DNA from: Tigheibacillus halophilus
GTDB lineage: Bacteria; Bacillota; Bacilli; Bacillales; Amphibacillaceae
Length of the DNA: 64,000 nt
Direction of reading: 5' to 3'
Assembly (NCBI RefSeq): GCF_042683165.1
Contig: NZ_JBHUIZ010000005.1
Span: forward strand, 1-64,000
The notes beneath the pieces were generated by a model. That model was not told the origin of the DNA and did no database searches. It worked only from the letters and a program-made list of their open reading frames with translations. The position numbers and the translations under genes are program-made. How positions within the stretch are numbered: the stretch's first letter is position 1; every line of letters begins with the position of its first letter. Positions 26,873 to 34,866 of the stretch are shown one piece after another.

Positions 26873-27433
26873 CTACTGATTGTATTCATTCATAACCTGC
26901 GCAAAAGGCTTTTTCATCCATGCCTCACATGCGTCCGCAGCGTGTTTGATACCGCTGACAACACGATCCAATTCATCTTTTTGAAATTTGCCTAATACAT
27001 AATCCACAACAGGCATAGCGTTAGCCGGTCTTCCAATGCCAATACGGAGACGATTGAAATCCTTCGTTTTCAACTGGTCAATTGTCGAACGAATACCATT
27101 ATGACCGCCATGCCCGCCTTTTTGGCGAAGTCTTACCTTCCCAGTCGGCAAATCTAAATCATCATAAACCACAAGCAGATCTTCTGTGGAAATATCATAG
27201 TATTCTAACAACGGGCGTATTGCTTCTCCAGACAGATTCATGAACGTCAGCGGTTTCAGCAAAAGTACTTTTTCACCCTCCAAATGCTGAATAGTGTAGC
27301 ATCCATTGAACTTTTCTTTTTCCAGTTGCCATTGGTTTCTATGAAGCAATTCATCGATTGTAATGAACCCGATATTATGCCGGGTTTGCTGGTATTTCCT
27401 GCCTGGGTTACCTAAACCAACAATACATTTCAT
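26873..27433 (-). CDS. pth: peptidyl-tRNA hydrolase
   Basis: Frees tRNA from peptidyl-tRNA dropped by ribosomes (spoVC in B. subtilis). The 186-residue protein has the signatures KCIVGLGNPGRKYQQTRHNI (with catalytic His20) and LVVYDDLDLPTGKVRLRQKG, then GGHGGHNGIRS. Confidence 0.98.
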   Translation of the reverse strand: MKCIVGLGNPGRKYQQTRHNIGFITIDELLHRNQWQLEKEKFNGCYTIQHLEGEKVLLLKPLTFMNLSGEAIRPLLEYYDISTEDLLVVYDDLDLPTGKVRLRQKGGHGGHNGIRSTIDQLKTKDFNRLRIGIGRPANAMPVVDYVLGKFQKDELDRVVSGIKHAADACEAWMKKPFAQVMNEYNQ

Positions 27434-27473
27434 TTATTTCTTCCTCTTCTATTTCGTGTTCATGCAGAACAAG

Positions 27474-27494
27474 CCCTCCCGTTTTTCGGGAGGG
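27474..27494 (-). terminator. hairpin after rplY/ctc
   Basis: CCCTCCCG (27474-27481) pairs with CGGGAGGG (27487-27494), 5-base loop. The T-run after it on the minus strand is poor (CTTGTTCT), so it may be partly read through into pth. Confidence 0.6.
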
Positions 27495-27511
27495 TTGCTG
27501 CATTTCTTGCA

Positions 27512-28141
27512 TTATTTTTTTCCTTCTGCATCCGGATCAACTAATTCCGGCTCATCATTTTCTGATGGAGCTTCCTCTACATCTTCAATTGTATCAGGAG
27601 CGAGAACAGTTGCAATCGTTGTATCCGGATCATCAGTGATTTCATATTTATCCGATATCGGCAAGTCGGCGACAGAAATAGAATCTCCGACTTCCAACTG
27701 TGAAACATCTACAGTTATTTCTTCCGGTATATTTTTCGGCTTAGCCCTTACTTGAAGCTCATACAGCGGCTGCTGTAAAACTCCGCCCGTTTTTGCGCCA
27801 GGGGCTTCCCCTGTAAGTACTAAAGCGACTTCCACATCCATTTCTTCTTTCATGTCAACGATGTAAAAGTCCACATGGACCAGCTCATCTTTGATAGGTT
27901 CCATCTGATAGTCATGCAGCATCACTTCCAACGGCTGTCCGCTGTCTACTGCCAGCTTGAATATCGCGTTACGCCCATCATCGCGGACTGCTTTGATCAA
28001 CTCCAAACTGTCCAGCGAAATGGAAGTATTTCCTTTTTCTTTGCCATAAACAATGCCTGGAACTTGTCCATTTAACCGTAATTTTCTTGTAGCTGAACCT
28101 TTATGATCTTCTCTTTTTACTGCTTTCAATGTTGTTGCCAT
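27512..28141 (-). CDS. rplY: ribosomal protein bL25, Ctc type
   Basis: Binds 5S rRNA in the 50S subunit; the long Ctc form is a stress protein. 209 residues: L25 N-terminal domain (about 5-92; ATTLKAVKREDHKGSATRKL), TL5 C-terminal domain (about 100-185) and an acidic tail (VEEAPSENDEPELVDPDAEG). The frame opens at 28156, but homology starts at ATG 28141. In B. subtilis ctc is sigma-B controlled; I saw no clear sigma-B promoter here. Confidence 0.96.
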   Translation of the reverse strand: MATTLKAVKREDHKGSATRKLRLNGQVPGIVYGKEKGNTSISLDSLELIKAVRDDGRNAIFKLAVDSGQPLEVMLHDYQMEPIKDELVHVDFYIVDMKEEMDVEVALVLTGEAPGAKTGGVLQQPLYELQVRAKPKNIPEEITVDVSQLEVGDSISVADLPISDKYEITDDPDTTIATVLAPDTIEDVEEAPSENDEPELVDPDAEGKK

Positions 28142-28199
28142 GAAATCATCCTCCATTAATCATAACCCTGTTTACAGGTTTATTTATTTTAGAATGTCC

Positions 28200-28374
28200 A
28201 GCTTTAGCACCCAGCAACGAGTAAATTTCAAGCTTCCTTCTACGACAAGTCAACACCGATTCGCTTTCAGCTTATCGTGTTTCCTTTATCTCATGCAAAT
28301 CTTTACGGTGGGGCGAGTATTCGCAGACCCCAGAAGCTTTCCGGTTTGTACATTTCTGAACGGGCGCTAGAGCT
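28200..28374. repeat. 175-bp element with imperfect terminal inverted repeats
   Basis: Ends AGCTTTAGCACCC (28200-28212) and GGGCGCTAGAGCT (28362-28374) are inverted copies matching 11 of 13 bases. The interior holds further short stems such as TGGGG/CCCCA and no open frame. It lies between rplY and prs. I believe very similar sequences occur in many copies between genes of Oceanobacillus and Virgibacillus, but that is from memory. A MITE-like or repeat-derived RNA element is the likely nature. Only one copy is in this window. Confidence 0.6.
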
Positions 28375-28478
28375 TTTCTCTCCAACATGAATTCATACGC
28401 GATACAGCAAAAACGTTCAATACATTAGATTCCCTAAAATATACCGATTTAAACATCGTTATGTGCACTGTCAAATAA

Positions 28479-28497
28479 GAAAGGCTGTATGGCAGCC
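28479..28497 (-). terminator. weak prs terminator
   Basis: GGCTG (28483-28487) and CAGCC (28493-28497) form a 5-bp stem; the minus strand continues TTTCTTATTTG. Between it and the repeat element (28375-28478) I see nothing else. Confidence 0.4.
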
Positions 28498-28520
28498 GGG
28501 CCAAACCACATCAACGGATA

Positions 28521-29474
28521 TTATTCAAACAATTTACTAACTGATTTCTTTTCGTGCACACGGATGATTGCCTCTCCAATTAATGGTGCGATGGATAGCG
28601 GTGTAACCTTGTCGATCAATTTTTCTTCAGGGAGCGGAATTGTATTAGTCACTACCAGTTCCTTAATCTTGGAATTGGCAATCCTTTCAATCGCTGGTCC
28701 CGACAACACCGGGTGTGTACAACAAGCATACACTTCTTTGGCTCCACTTTCAATTAGCGCATTGGCTGCAAGAGTGATGGTGCCTGCAGTATCGATAATA
28801 TCATCGATCAGGATAGCTGTTTTTCCTTTGATTTTTCCGATAATATTCATGACTTCAGCAACATTCGGCCGCGGGCGTCTTTTATCAATGATGCCGATCG
28901 GCGTTTTAAGCCTGTCCGCCATTTTTCTTGCACGTGTCACACCGCCATGATCCGGCGATACCACGACGACGTCATCCAATCCTTTTGCCTCAAAATAATT
29001 CGAGAGCAACGGCTCTGCCTGTAAATTATCTATCGGTACGTCAAAGAATCCTTGGATTTGCGGTGCATGCAAATCCAAGGAAATGACACGGCTTGCGCCA
29101 GCAGTCTGCAGCAGATCCGCAATCAATTTTGCTGTAATAGGCTCTCTTGATCTCGCTTTTCTATCTTGTCTTGCGTAGCCATAATATGGCATTACGATAT
29201 TAATTGTTTTTGCGGAGGCACGTTTCAAGGCATCAATCATGATGAGCAGTTCCATGATATGCTTGTTCACCGGCGAACAAGTTGATTGTATGACATATAC
29301 ATCATAACCACGGACGCTCTCCTCGATGTTGATTTGAATTTCTCCATCACTAAAACTCGATACAGTGCATTTTCCCAGTGTTGTTCCAATGTGGCTGGCG
29401 ATGTCCTCAGCCAATTTGCGATTTGAATTTAACGTTAATACTTTCAAAGACTTGTCTTTGTAAGTAGATGCCAT
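28521..29474 (-). CDS. prs: ribose-phosphate pyrophosphokinase (PRPP synthase)
   Basis: Makes PRPP from ribose-5-phosphate and ATP for purines, pyrimidines, His, Trp and NAD. The 317-residue class I enzyme has YYGYARQDRKARSREPITAK (ATP site), SLDLHAPQIQGFFD (metal-binding), VVVSPDHGGVTRAR and the PRPP loop AILIDDIIDTAGT. It lies 15 bp after glmU, forming a conserved operon. Confidence 0.98.
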   Translation of the reverse strand: MASTYKDKSLKVLTLNSNRKLAEDIASHIGTTLGKCTVSSFSDGEIQINIEESVRGYDVYVIQSTCSPVNKHIMELLIMIDALKRASAKTINIVMPYYGYARQDRKARSREPITAKLIADLLQTAGASRVISLDLHAPQIQGFFDVPIDNLQAEPLLSNYFEAKGLDDVVVVSPDHGGVTRARKMADRLKTPIGIIDKRRPRPNVAEVMNIIGKIKGKTAILIDDIIDTAGTITLAANALIESGAKEVYACCTHPVLSGPAIERIANSKIKELVVTNTIPLPEEKLIDKVTPLSIAPLIGEAIIRVHEKKSVSKLFE

Positions 29475-29489
29475 GAATAATACCCTCCG

Positions 29490-30869
29490 TTAGTCTTTTT
29501 TTCGATTCTTTAATCTGGTGGCATAGCCTTCTTTATTTGACTGTCTGCTGCGTGCAATCGACAGCGCCTCTGCAGGTACATCTTTTGTGATCGTTGATCC
29601 TGCTGCTACGTAAGACCCTTTTCCTACAGTAACAGGAGCTACCAAGTTTGAATTGCATCCGATGAATGCATCATCTTCAATAGTGGTCAAATACTTGTTT
29701 TTGCCATCATAGTTCACTGTTATTGTACCACAACCGATGTTCACATTGCTTCCTACATGTGCGTCTCCGATATAGCTCAAATGCGAGAACTTACTATTCT
29801 CGCCAAGTTTGGCTTTTTTGATTTCCATGAAATTACCAATTTTCACGTGGTTGCCGATTTCCGATTCCGGTCTGATATGTGCAAAAGGACCTATTTGGAC
29901 ATTCTCTCCAATAAGGCTGTCAGCTGCAACACTGTGCTTCACTACTGTCCCGCTGCCGACATGACAATTGCTGATTTCGGTATTTGGACCGATTACAGCT
30001 TCTGACTTAATCACAGAATCTCCACGGATGATACTTCCAGGGTATACAGTCACATCAGATTCAATGCATGCACGCGGATCGATGTAGGTATTATCCGGGT
30101 CAATGATTGTCACACCATTCTTCATGTGTTTTATGTTTGTACGTTTTTTCATTGTTTGTTCAGCTTCCGCTAACGCAATTCGGTCATTGACACCAAGGGT
30201 TTCATCTGCATCAGGGGTGACGTATGCTTCTACTTTTTTTCCTGCCTGTTTCAGAATGCCAATCACGTCAGTCAAGTAATATTCACCCTGCGCATTATCG
30301 TTGGACAAATTCTCCAAAGCGGTAAATAATGCCTCGTTGTCAAAACAGTATGTACCTGTGTTTATCTCTTTGATGCGATGTTCTTTCTCACTTGCATCTT
30401 TATGCTCCACAATTCTTTCCACTTCATTCTTTGCATCGCGCACAACTCGGCCATAGCCAGCAGGATCAGGCATTTCTGTCGTCAGAATGGTCGCTTTGGC
30501 ACCTGATTTTTCATGATGGGCAATCAGTTTTTGAAACGTTTCCTGCTCGATCAGTGGTGTGTCTCCGCACACAACTAGCGTCGTACCAGCTTTTCCTTTT
30601 AAAAGTGAGCCCGCTTGGACAGCAGCATGCCCGGTTCCCAGTTGTTCTTCCTGGACGGCAAATTCACTTTCCTCGCCGATATAGGCCTGGACTTCTTCAG
30701 CTCCATGACCGACAATTGTCACAATTTCATCCATCCCCGCACCTTTGATGGCATGCAGTACATGCTTCACCATCGGCACACCCATCACTGGATGCAGGAC
30801 TTTGTACAATTTGGATTTCATTCTTGTTCCCTGTCCTGCAGCAAGCACAATTGCATAATGTTTTTTCAT
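29490..30869 (-). CDS. glmU: bifunctional GlmU (acetyltransferase/uridyltransferase)
   Basis: Makes UDP-N-acetylglucosamine, precursor of peptidoglycan and teichoic acid. 459 residues: an N-terminal pyrophosphorylase (about 1-228; VLAAGQGTRMKSKLYKVLHP) and a C-terminal left-handed beta-helix acetyltransferase (about 250-455; IGPFAHIRPESEIGNHVKIG, catalytic His within). B. subtilis calls it gcaD. Confidence 0.98.
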   Translation of the reverse strand: MKKHYAIVLAAGQGTRMKSKLYKVLHPVMGVPMVKHVLHAIKGAGMDEIVTIVGHGAEEVQAYIGEESEFAVQEEQLGTGHAAVQAGSLLKGKAGTTLVVCGDTPLIEQETFQKLIAHHEKSGAKATILTTEMPDPAGYGRVVRDAKNEVERIVEHKDASEKEHRIKEINTGTYCFDNEALFTALENLSNDNAQGEYYLTDVIGILKQAGKKVEAYVTPDADETLGVNDRIALAEAEQTMKKRTNIKHMKNGVTIIDPDNTYIDPRACIESDVTVYPGSIIRGDSVIKSEAVIGPNTEISNCHVGSGTVVKHSVAADSLIGENVQIGPFAHIRPESEIGNHVKIGNFMEIKKAKLGENSKFSHLSYIGDAHVGSNVNIGCGTITVNYDGKNKYLTTIEDDAFIGCNSNLVAPVTVGKGSYVAAGSTITKDVPAEALSIARSRQSNKEGYATRLKNRKKD

Positions 30870-30935
30870 GATGAAGCCTGATCATTCCAAAGCACACACT
30901 AACCGTAATCCGCTTTAAAACAATCAGATCCCACC

Positions 30936-30945
30936 TCCTTCGAGT
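30936..30945 (-). promoter_or_regulatory. strong Shine-Dalgarno-like site with no clear gene
   Basis: AAGGAGGTGG on the minus strand, about 70 bp upstream of the glmU start. A GTG overlapping it opens only a 12-codon frame. It could serve a leader peptide or be chance. The rest of the 466-bp glmU-spoVG gap is AT-rich and holds the two terminator-like structures listed next. Confidence 0.3.
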
Positions 30946-31134
30946 GGATTTATCTCAATAGCCTTTTCTAAACTATGTATACTGACTAGTGTAAATTCAA
31001 TGCCATCATAAAAAATGGCAACACTTACGAATATATATCAAAAAAATCCCTATTTCAATAGTTAACAGTGATTTTTTACCGTACCTGTAATTCTATAACA
31101 AAGTCGCACGTTTCTTAATTAAAACTGTACTTCC

Positions 31135-31192
31135 ATAAAAAGAGAGGCTGTCGCTGCTGCGTAAAATAACCATTTTAACCTGTGTCCTCTCC
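31135..31192 (-). other. terminator-like hairpin in the spoVG-glmU gap
   Basis: GAGAGG/CCTCTC (31142-31147 with 31186-31191), with an inner AAAAT/ATTTT stem, followed on the minus strand by TTTTTAT. It is a second possible stop about 145 bp beyond the spoVG terminator, so it may end a short non-coding transcript. Confidence 0.4.
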
Positions 31193-31285
31193 CATTTCGC
31201 TTTACTGCAAAATAAGGGGTTGGCGAAGAACAGCTGCCCTCCGTGTCAGAAGGAGATTTTGCAAGAGGTCATTCTCTCTTACCTA

Positions 31286-31324
31286 TAAAAAAAGAGAGCT
31301 AATCTGCGATAAGATTAGACCTCT
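31286..31324 (-). terminator. spoVG terminator
   Basis: CTAATCT/AGATTAG plus AGAG/CTCT stems around a 6-base loop, followed on the minus strand by TTTTTTTATAGG. Confidence 0.8.
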
Positions 31325-31336
31325 GGATGCCCATAT

Positions 31337-31627
31337 TCAGGAAGCGCCCGCTTCCTCATATTCTACCTCTTGCTCACCCGCTTGGCTGTACGCTTCTAAT
31401 ACAGCGTTTTGGATCTTACCCCGTGTATTAGAATTGATCGGATGCGCAATATCTCTGAATTCTCCATCTGGAGTACGTTTAGACGGCATAGCCACAAATA
31501 GACCATTATTCCCATCAATCACCCGAATATCATGGACCACAAACTCTTGATCAAGTGTAATTGAGGCAATCGCCCGCATTCTTCCTTCAGAATGGACACG
31601 GCGCAGTCTGACGTCAGTTACTTCCAT
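31337..31627 (-). CDS. spoVG: septation/sporulation regulator SpoVG
   Basis: A 96-residue small nucleic-acid-binding protein (MEVTDVRLRRVHSEGRMRAI; FVAMPSKRTPDGEFRDIAHP), nearly identical to B. subtilis SpoVG (97 aa). It affects asymmetric septation, cortex formation and, in other Firmicutes, virulence genes. It is preceded by a sigma-H type promoter. In B. subtilis yabJ lies between purR and spoVG; here it is missing. Confidence 0.97.
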   Translation of the reverse strand: MEVTDVRLRRVHSEGRMRAIASITLDQEFVVHDIRVIDGNNGLFVAMPSKRTPDGEFRDIAHPINSNTRGKIQNAVLEAYSQAGEQEVEYEEAGAS

Positions 31628-31757
31628 GCTGTTTCACCCCTTTTTTAATCTTGGCATTCAGCAAGCCTATGATGTATGACTTAGCTGTACTTATGCAGCA
31701 GGAAACAAGAATTTTTTCATGTCTTCCACTGCCAAAAAAAAGAACCTATTATACATG

Positions 31758-31784
31758 TTCTACAAAAGAATTGGAAATCCTGCT
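31758..31784 (-). promoter_or_regulatory. spoVG sigma-H promoter
   Basis: Minus strand: GCAGGATTT (31784-31776), 11 bp, GTAGAAC (31764-31758), close to the sigma-H consensus RnAGGAwww and RnnGAAT. A TATAAT overlaps just downstream. The flanking DNA is very AT-rich, as expected for AbrB control. This is the only named signal in the 323-bp purR-spoVG gap besides the purR terminator. Confidence 0.75.
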
Positions 31785-31887
31785 TAATTTTGAAAAAAGT
31801 TTAAATTTATACTTACTTTTTTGAAAATGGTAGAAATAAGACCAACTACACATCGAAGTTTGCTGATTTTAACAAACATTACCTCAC

Positions 31888-31914
31888 AAAAAAAGAGTCC
31901 CTAAAGGAGACTCT
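31888..31914 (-). terminator. purR terminator
   Basis: An 8-bp stem AGAGTCTC/GGGACTCT with one G-U pair, followed on the minus strand by TTTTTTTG. Confidence 0.8.
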
Positions 31915-31950
31915 ATCGTGTTCGCTAACGAACTAGGGAATGCTTGTCCG

Positions 31951-32784
31951 TTATTCCAATGATAATTTCTTATCTGTCAAAAAATTCCCTGGCTGTACAT
32001 TGATTTTTTTGTGTCTGATATCGACATTGGAAATTTTTATCAAAGAAGTGTAATTTTCGATTACCCTGTCTTCTTCCTCATCATCCGCTTCCGCCAGTAC
32101 AGCAATCGCCGCAGTTTCTGCTTCGAATTCCTCCACAAGACTGATCATGCCATTGATGGTTCCTCCTGCCTTCATAAAATCGTCAACGATACATACACGC
32201 ATATTTTCACGCAGGCTTCTTTTTGTCATGACCATTGTCTGGATTTTCCGGGAGGATCCGGAAACGTAATTGATGCTGACAGAGGATCCTTCCGTCACTT
32301 TAGGATCACGCCGCACAATAATGACAGGAACATTTAAAAACGATGCGACTGCATAAGCAATCGGGATACCTTTAGTTTCCACTGTCATGACCACATCAAT
32401 TTGCTTATCTGCAAATACAGATGCAATAATCTGGCCGATCTTTCGTACACAGAAAGGATCACCCAAAATATCTGTCATATACAAATATCCACCAGGCAGT
32501 ATGCGGGTAGGGTCCGACAGATTGCTGCAAAGACTCTCTACATATTCCAAGCTTTTCTCCGCGCTCAGCTCCGGAATATACTGGATACCACCAGAAGGAC
32601 CGATGACACGTCTCAGCTTTCCCAAGCCTTCTTCCTGGAACGTGCTGTCGACAACATTGAGATCATCACTGGCAGTTGCCTTGGAGACATCATATTTTTT
32701 CACAAAATATTCCAGGTTCACCTGGGTTCTGGGATGTTCCAGCAAATAGTTCATCATTGCTGCGATCCGATTGAAACGTTTCAT
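31951..32784 (-). CDS. purR: purine operon repressor PurR
   Basis: Represses purine genes unless PRPP is bound. 277 residues: an N-terminal winged helix (about 1-74; MKRFNRIAAMMNYLLEHPRT) and a PRTase-like domain with the PRPP loop VCIVDDFMKAGGTINGM near 200. GTG 32790 is in frame, but GAGG fits ATG 32784. A PurBox-like site near its promoter suggests self-control. Confidence 0.97.
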   Translation of the reverse strand: MKRFNRIAAMMNYLLEHPRTQVNLEYFVKKYDVSKATASDDLNVVDSTFQEEGLGKLRRVIGPSGGIQYIPELSAEKSLEYVESLCSNLSDPTRILPGGYLYMTDILGDPFCVRKIGQIIASVFADKQIDVVMTVETKGIPIAYAVASFLNVPVIIVRRDPKVTEGSSVSINYVSGSSRKIQTMVMTKRSLRENMRVCIVDDFMKAGGTINGMISLVEEFEAETAAIAVLAEADDEEEDRVIENYTSLIKISNVDIRHKKINVQPGNFLTDKKLSLE

Positions 32785-32804
32785 TGCCACACCTCTAAGT
32801 CATA

Positions 32805-32851
32805 CAACTATTCGTGCATTTAATATACCACTATTATTCCCTTTTAAGCAA
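32805..32851 (-). promoter_or_regulatory. purR promoter with possible PurBox
   Basis: Minus strand: TTGCTT (32851-32846), 18 bp, TATATT (32827-32822). Just downstream GCACGAATAGTTG (32817-32805) resembles the PurBox core CGAAYRTT with one mismatch. Confidence 0.4.
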
Positions 32852-32853
32852 GG

Positions 32854-33705
32854 TCAGACAAGGGTACGCACCATGAAGACTTCCTGGCAAAAACCACGCA
32901 TGCCATTATAAATTCTCTGCGCTTTACCTTGCTGCTGTACAAGCCCGTAAATGGTCGGCCCGCTGCCGCTCATCAATGCCCCTGCCGCACCGGCTTGCAC
33001 CATCTTCTCTTTGATGTATTGCACTTCCGGATGCAATCCCATCGTTGTTGTTTCCAGTGCATTGCCGATATTTTCACAAAGCTGCATGAAATCGCCATGG
33101 TACAGGGAAGCCATTATTTTTTCTGTATTCGGATGTCTGATATATTTCAAATCCACATGCCTAAAAACAGTTCCTGTCGATACTCCAATATCCGGTTTTG
33201 CTAATATCACCCAGCAGGGAACAGGCGAAGGCAAATGCCTGATTTTTTCTCCTCTTCCAGTAGCAATGGCAGTATGCCCATACACACAAAACGGGACATC
33301 TGAACCAATGACGCCACCCAGTTCTGCAAGTTCATGCAAGGAAGCACCCACTTGCCACATTTCATTCAACCCCCGCAGAACAGCAGCTGCGTCAGTGCTG
33401 CCTCCTCCGAGCCCCGCGCTGACAGGAATGTTTTTTTCAATATTTATATGCACGCCAGCTCTTATCCTGTATCGCTCTTTAAACACTTTTGCAGCTTTAT
33501 ATGCTAAATTCCGCTCATCATTTGGCACATATCTGCTGTATAATGTGACCTCGATCCTATCCGACTGTATAGGTGTAAGTTCAATATGGTCATATAAATC
33601 AATCGAAGTCATAATCATGGCGACCTCATGATAAGCATCCGGGCGTTTATATAAAACATCGAGAGAAAGATTGATTTTTGCTGGTGCTTTTTCAAAAACA
33701 GCCAT
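32854..33705 (-). CDS. ispE: 4-diphosphocytidyl-2-C-methylerythritol kinase
   Basis: Fourth step of the MEP pathway to isoprenoids. The 283-residue GHMP kinase has EKAPAKINLSLDVLYKRPDA, the ATP loop IPVSAGLGGGSTDAAAVLRG near 90-109, and the C-terminal LMSGSGPTIYGLV. GTG 33714 is in frame, but the Shine-Dalgarno spacing favours ATG 33705. Confidence 0.97.
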   Translation of the reverse strand: MAVFEKAPAKINLSLDVLYKRPDAYHEVAMIMTSIDLYDHIELTPIQSDRIEVTLYSRYVPNDERNLAYKAAKVFKERYRIRAGVHINIEKNIPVSAGLGGGSTDAAAVLRGLNEMWQVGASLHELAELGGVIGSDVPFCVYGHTAIATGRGEKIRHLPSPVPCWVILAKPDIGVSTGTVFRHVDLKYIRHPNTEKIMASLYHGDFMQLCENIGNALETTTMGLHPEVQYIKEKMVQAGAAGALMSGSGPTIYGLVQQQGKAQRIYNGMRGFCQEVFMVRTLV

Positions 33706-33911
33706 ATCCGTCACCTACTTTATATAAAGAGATTGTATCACATTCAAAAAGGTGAGGCGACTGATAGCGGATAGAAGGTGGAAGTGATTCACAGCCTGAT
33801 TCCTTGTCCGGTTGCAGTGGGTTAAAATATGCCCTGTTTACAATTTGTGAAATCGGTTGTCTGCTTTGTCATTCATGATTACCAAAAGTATTATGTATTC
33901 GAATCACAGAA

Positions 33912-33946
33912 AAACAAGGCAGATCTGATTAGGATCTGCCTTGTTT
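33912..33946 (-). terminator. sspF terminator overlapping its stop codon
   Basis: 14-bp perfect stem (33912-33925 with 33933-33946) with a 7-base loop, ending in T-run GTTTTT. The upstream arm encodes the last codons (KQGR) of sspF, and the stop codon lies at the loop edge. Confidence 0.85.
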
Positions 33947-34105
33947 CATACTTTCTTCCGCTATTTCAATCGCTCTTTTGACCATATTCCCGGCATCTCT
34001 TGCTCTGATGCCGCCCCATCCTTCTTTCTGCACCGTGTCGTAAATACCCATTTCCTTTGCTATCTCTTCTTTCAACTGCTCCGACATTATCCCACGTCTG
34101 GCCAT
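33929..34105 (-). CDS. sspF: small acid-soluble spore protein SspF, alpha/beta-like
   Basis: A 58-residue protein, MARRGIMSEQLKEEIAKEMG then YDTVQKEGWGGIRARDAGNM and VKRAIEIAEESM. It matches B. subtilis SspF (61 aa) and carries the alpha/beta SASP DNA-binding motif GWGGIRARDAGNMVK. It should coat forespore DNA. GGGGAG precedes ATG 34105. The ispE gene follows about 220 bp downstream, with nothing evident between. Confidence 0.95.
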   Translation of the reverse strand: MARRGIMSEQLKEEIAKEMGIYDTVQKEGWGGIRARDAGNMVKRAIEIAEESMKQGRS

Positions 34106-34245
34106 GAAAGAATCTCCCCTTTCTGCAGATGCGTCTTTACGACATACTTAGTTTATGTGTAACGCAATGAAATACCCTCACCATATGTATACAAAAAAGG
34201 AAAAATTAACACCTTTATATGCGGAATTTTCAAATAAAATCAGGT

Positions 34246-34279
34246 AAAAAACACGAGCAGCAAATCGCTTCGCTACTCG
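34246..34279 (-). terminator. veg terminator
   Basis: CGAGTAGC/GCTGCTCG (one mismatch; 34254-34261 with 34272-34279) then TGTTTTTT on the minus strand. The veg stop lies in the first arm. Confidence 0.7.
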
Positions 34280-34536
34280 GAAACAGCTTTTTTATGTCGT
34301 TCATCGATGAAGCTTAATTCAACCGTTTCGGTCAAAACATCTGTATAGCTGTATGAAACACGTTCGAATGAGTTCTCGTCCTGATCAAGTTCGACGATGA
34401 AAACAGCAGGATACGTTTCTGCCAGTACACCATTTCGCTCGACTGTCTTTCTTCTGCCGCCGTTTGCGCGCAAACGCAATCGCTTGCCTATCTGACCTTC
34501 AAGACCATGCTTAATTTCGAGTAATGTTTTAGCCAC
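34273..34536 (-). CDS. veg: Veg protein
   Basis: 87 residues, very similar to B. subtilis Veg (86 aa): RLRLRANGGRRKTVERNGVL and DENSFERVSYSYTDVLTETV. Veg stimulates biofilm matrix genes in B. subtilis by countering SinR. The start is a GTG (34536) after GGTGGAG. The open frame upstream to 34674 crosses the promoters and is not coding. Confidence 0.95.
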   Translation of the reverse strand: MAKTLLEIKHGLEGQIGKRLRLRANGGRRKTVERNGVLAETYPAVFIVELDQDENSFERVSYSYTDVLTETVELSFIDERHKKAVSE

Positions 34537-34558
34537 TACACTCCACCTCACTGTTTTA

Positions 34559-34587
34559 ACTATACCACATGCTTGTTTTAAAGTCAA
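34559..34587 (-). promoter_or_regulatory. veg promoter, proximal
   Basis: Minus strand: TTGACT (34587-34582), 17 bp, TATAGT (34564-34559). Confidence 0.85.
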
Positions 34588-34599
34588 ATAAAAACATAT

Positions 34600-34629
34600 A
34601 TTATAACAAGGTATGGTTTTTAATGTCAA
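34600..34629 (-). promoter_or_regulatory. veg promoter, distal
   Basis: Minus strand: TTGACA (34629-34624), 18 bp, TATAAT (34605-34600): both hexamers are perfect consensus. Tandem with the proximal one, predicting very strong vegetative expression. Confidence 0.85.
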
Positions 34630-34770
34630 CAACAAAATACTAAGTTCTCTCATATTATTTTCAGTTGTTAACAAATTATGTATGCTTTTGCATGTTTTAG
34701 CTTATATTTTCGCAGCATTACTCTGTGTATGTCTCGTTTTTATTTTTTACGGCTTGAGGCTATTCCAGCG

Positions 34771-34838
34771 AAAAAAAGCCAGACCTTCTTCCGACCGTCA
34801 ATGTACAAATAATATACATATGACTGGACGGTTCTGGC
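34771..34838 (-). terminator. yabG terminator
   Basis: AGCCAGA and ACCGTC arms pair with GACGGT and TCTGGCT over a long loop, followed by TTTTTTT on the minus strand. Confidence 0.7.
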
Positions 34839-34866
34839 TCTGGCTCCGGATGAAGACAGTATTTTT

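Noticed and set aside
28157..28520. Sigma-B promoter for rplY/ctc
   Set aside because: No GTTTAA/GGGTAT pair found at the right distance.
32951..33631. 226-codon frame antisense to ispE
   Set aside because: Shadow of a conserved enzyme gene.
34106..34230. Sigma-G or sigma-F promoter for sspF
   Set aside because: Several half-matches, but none had both elements at a proper spacing.
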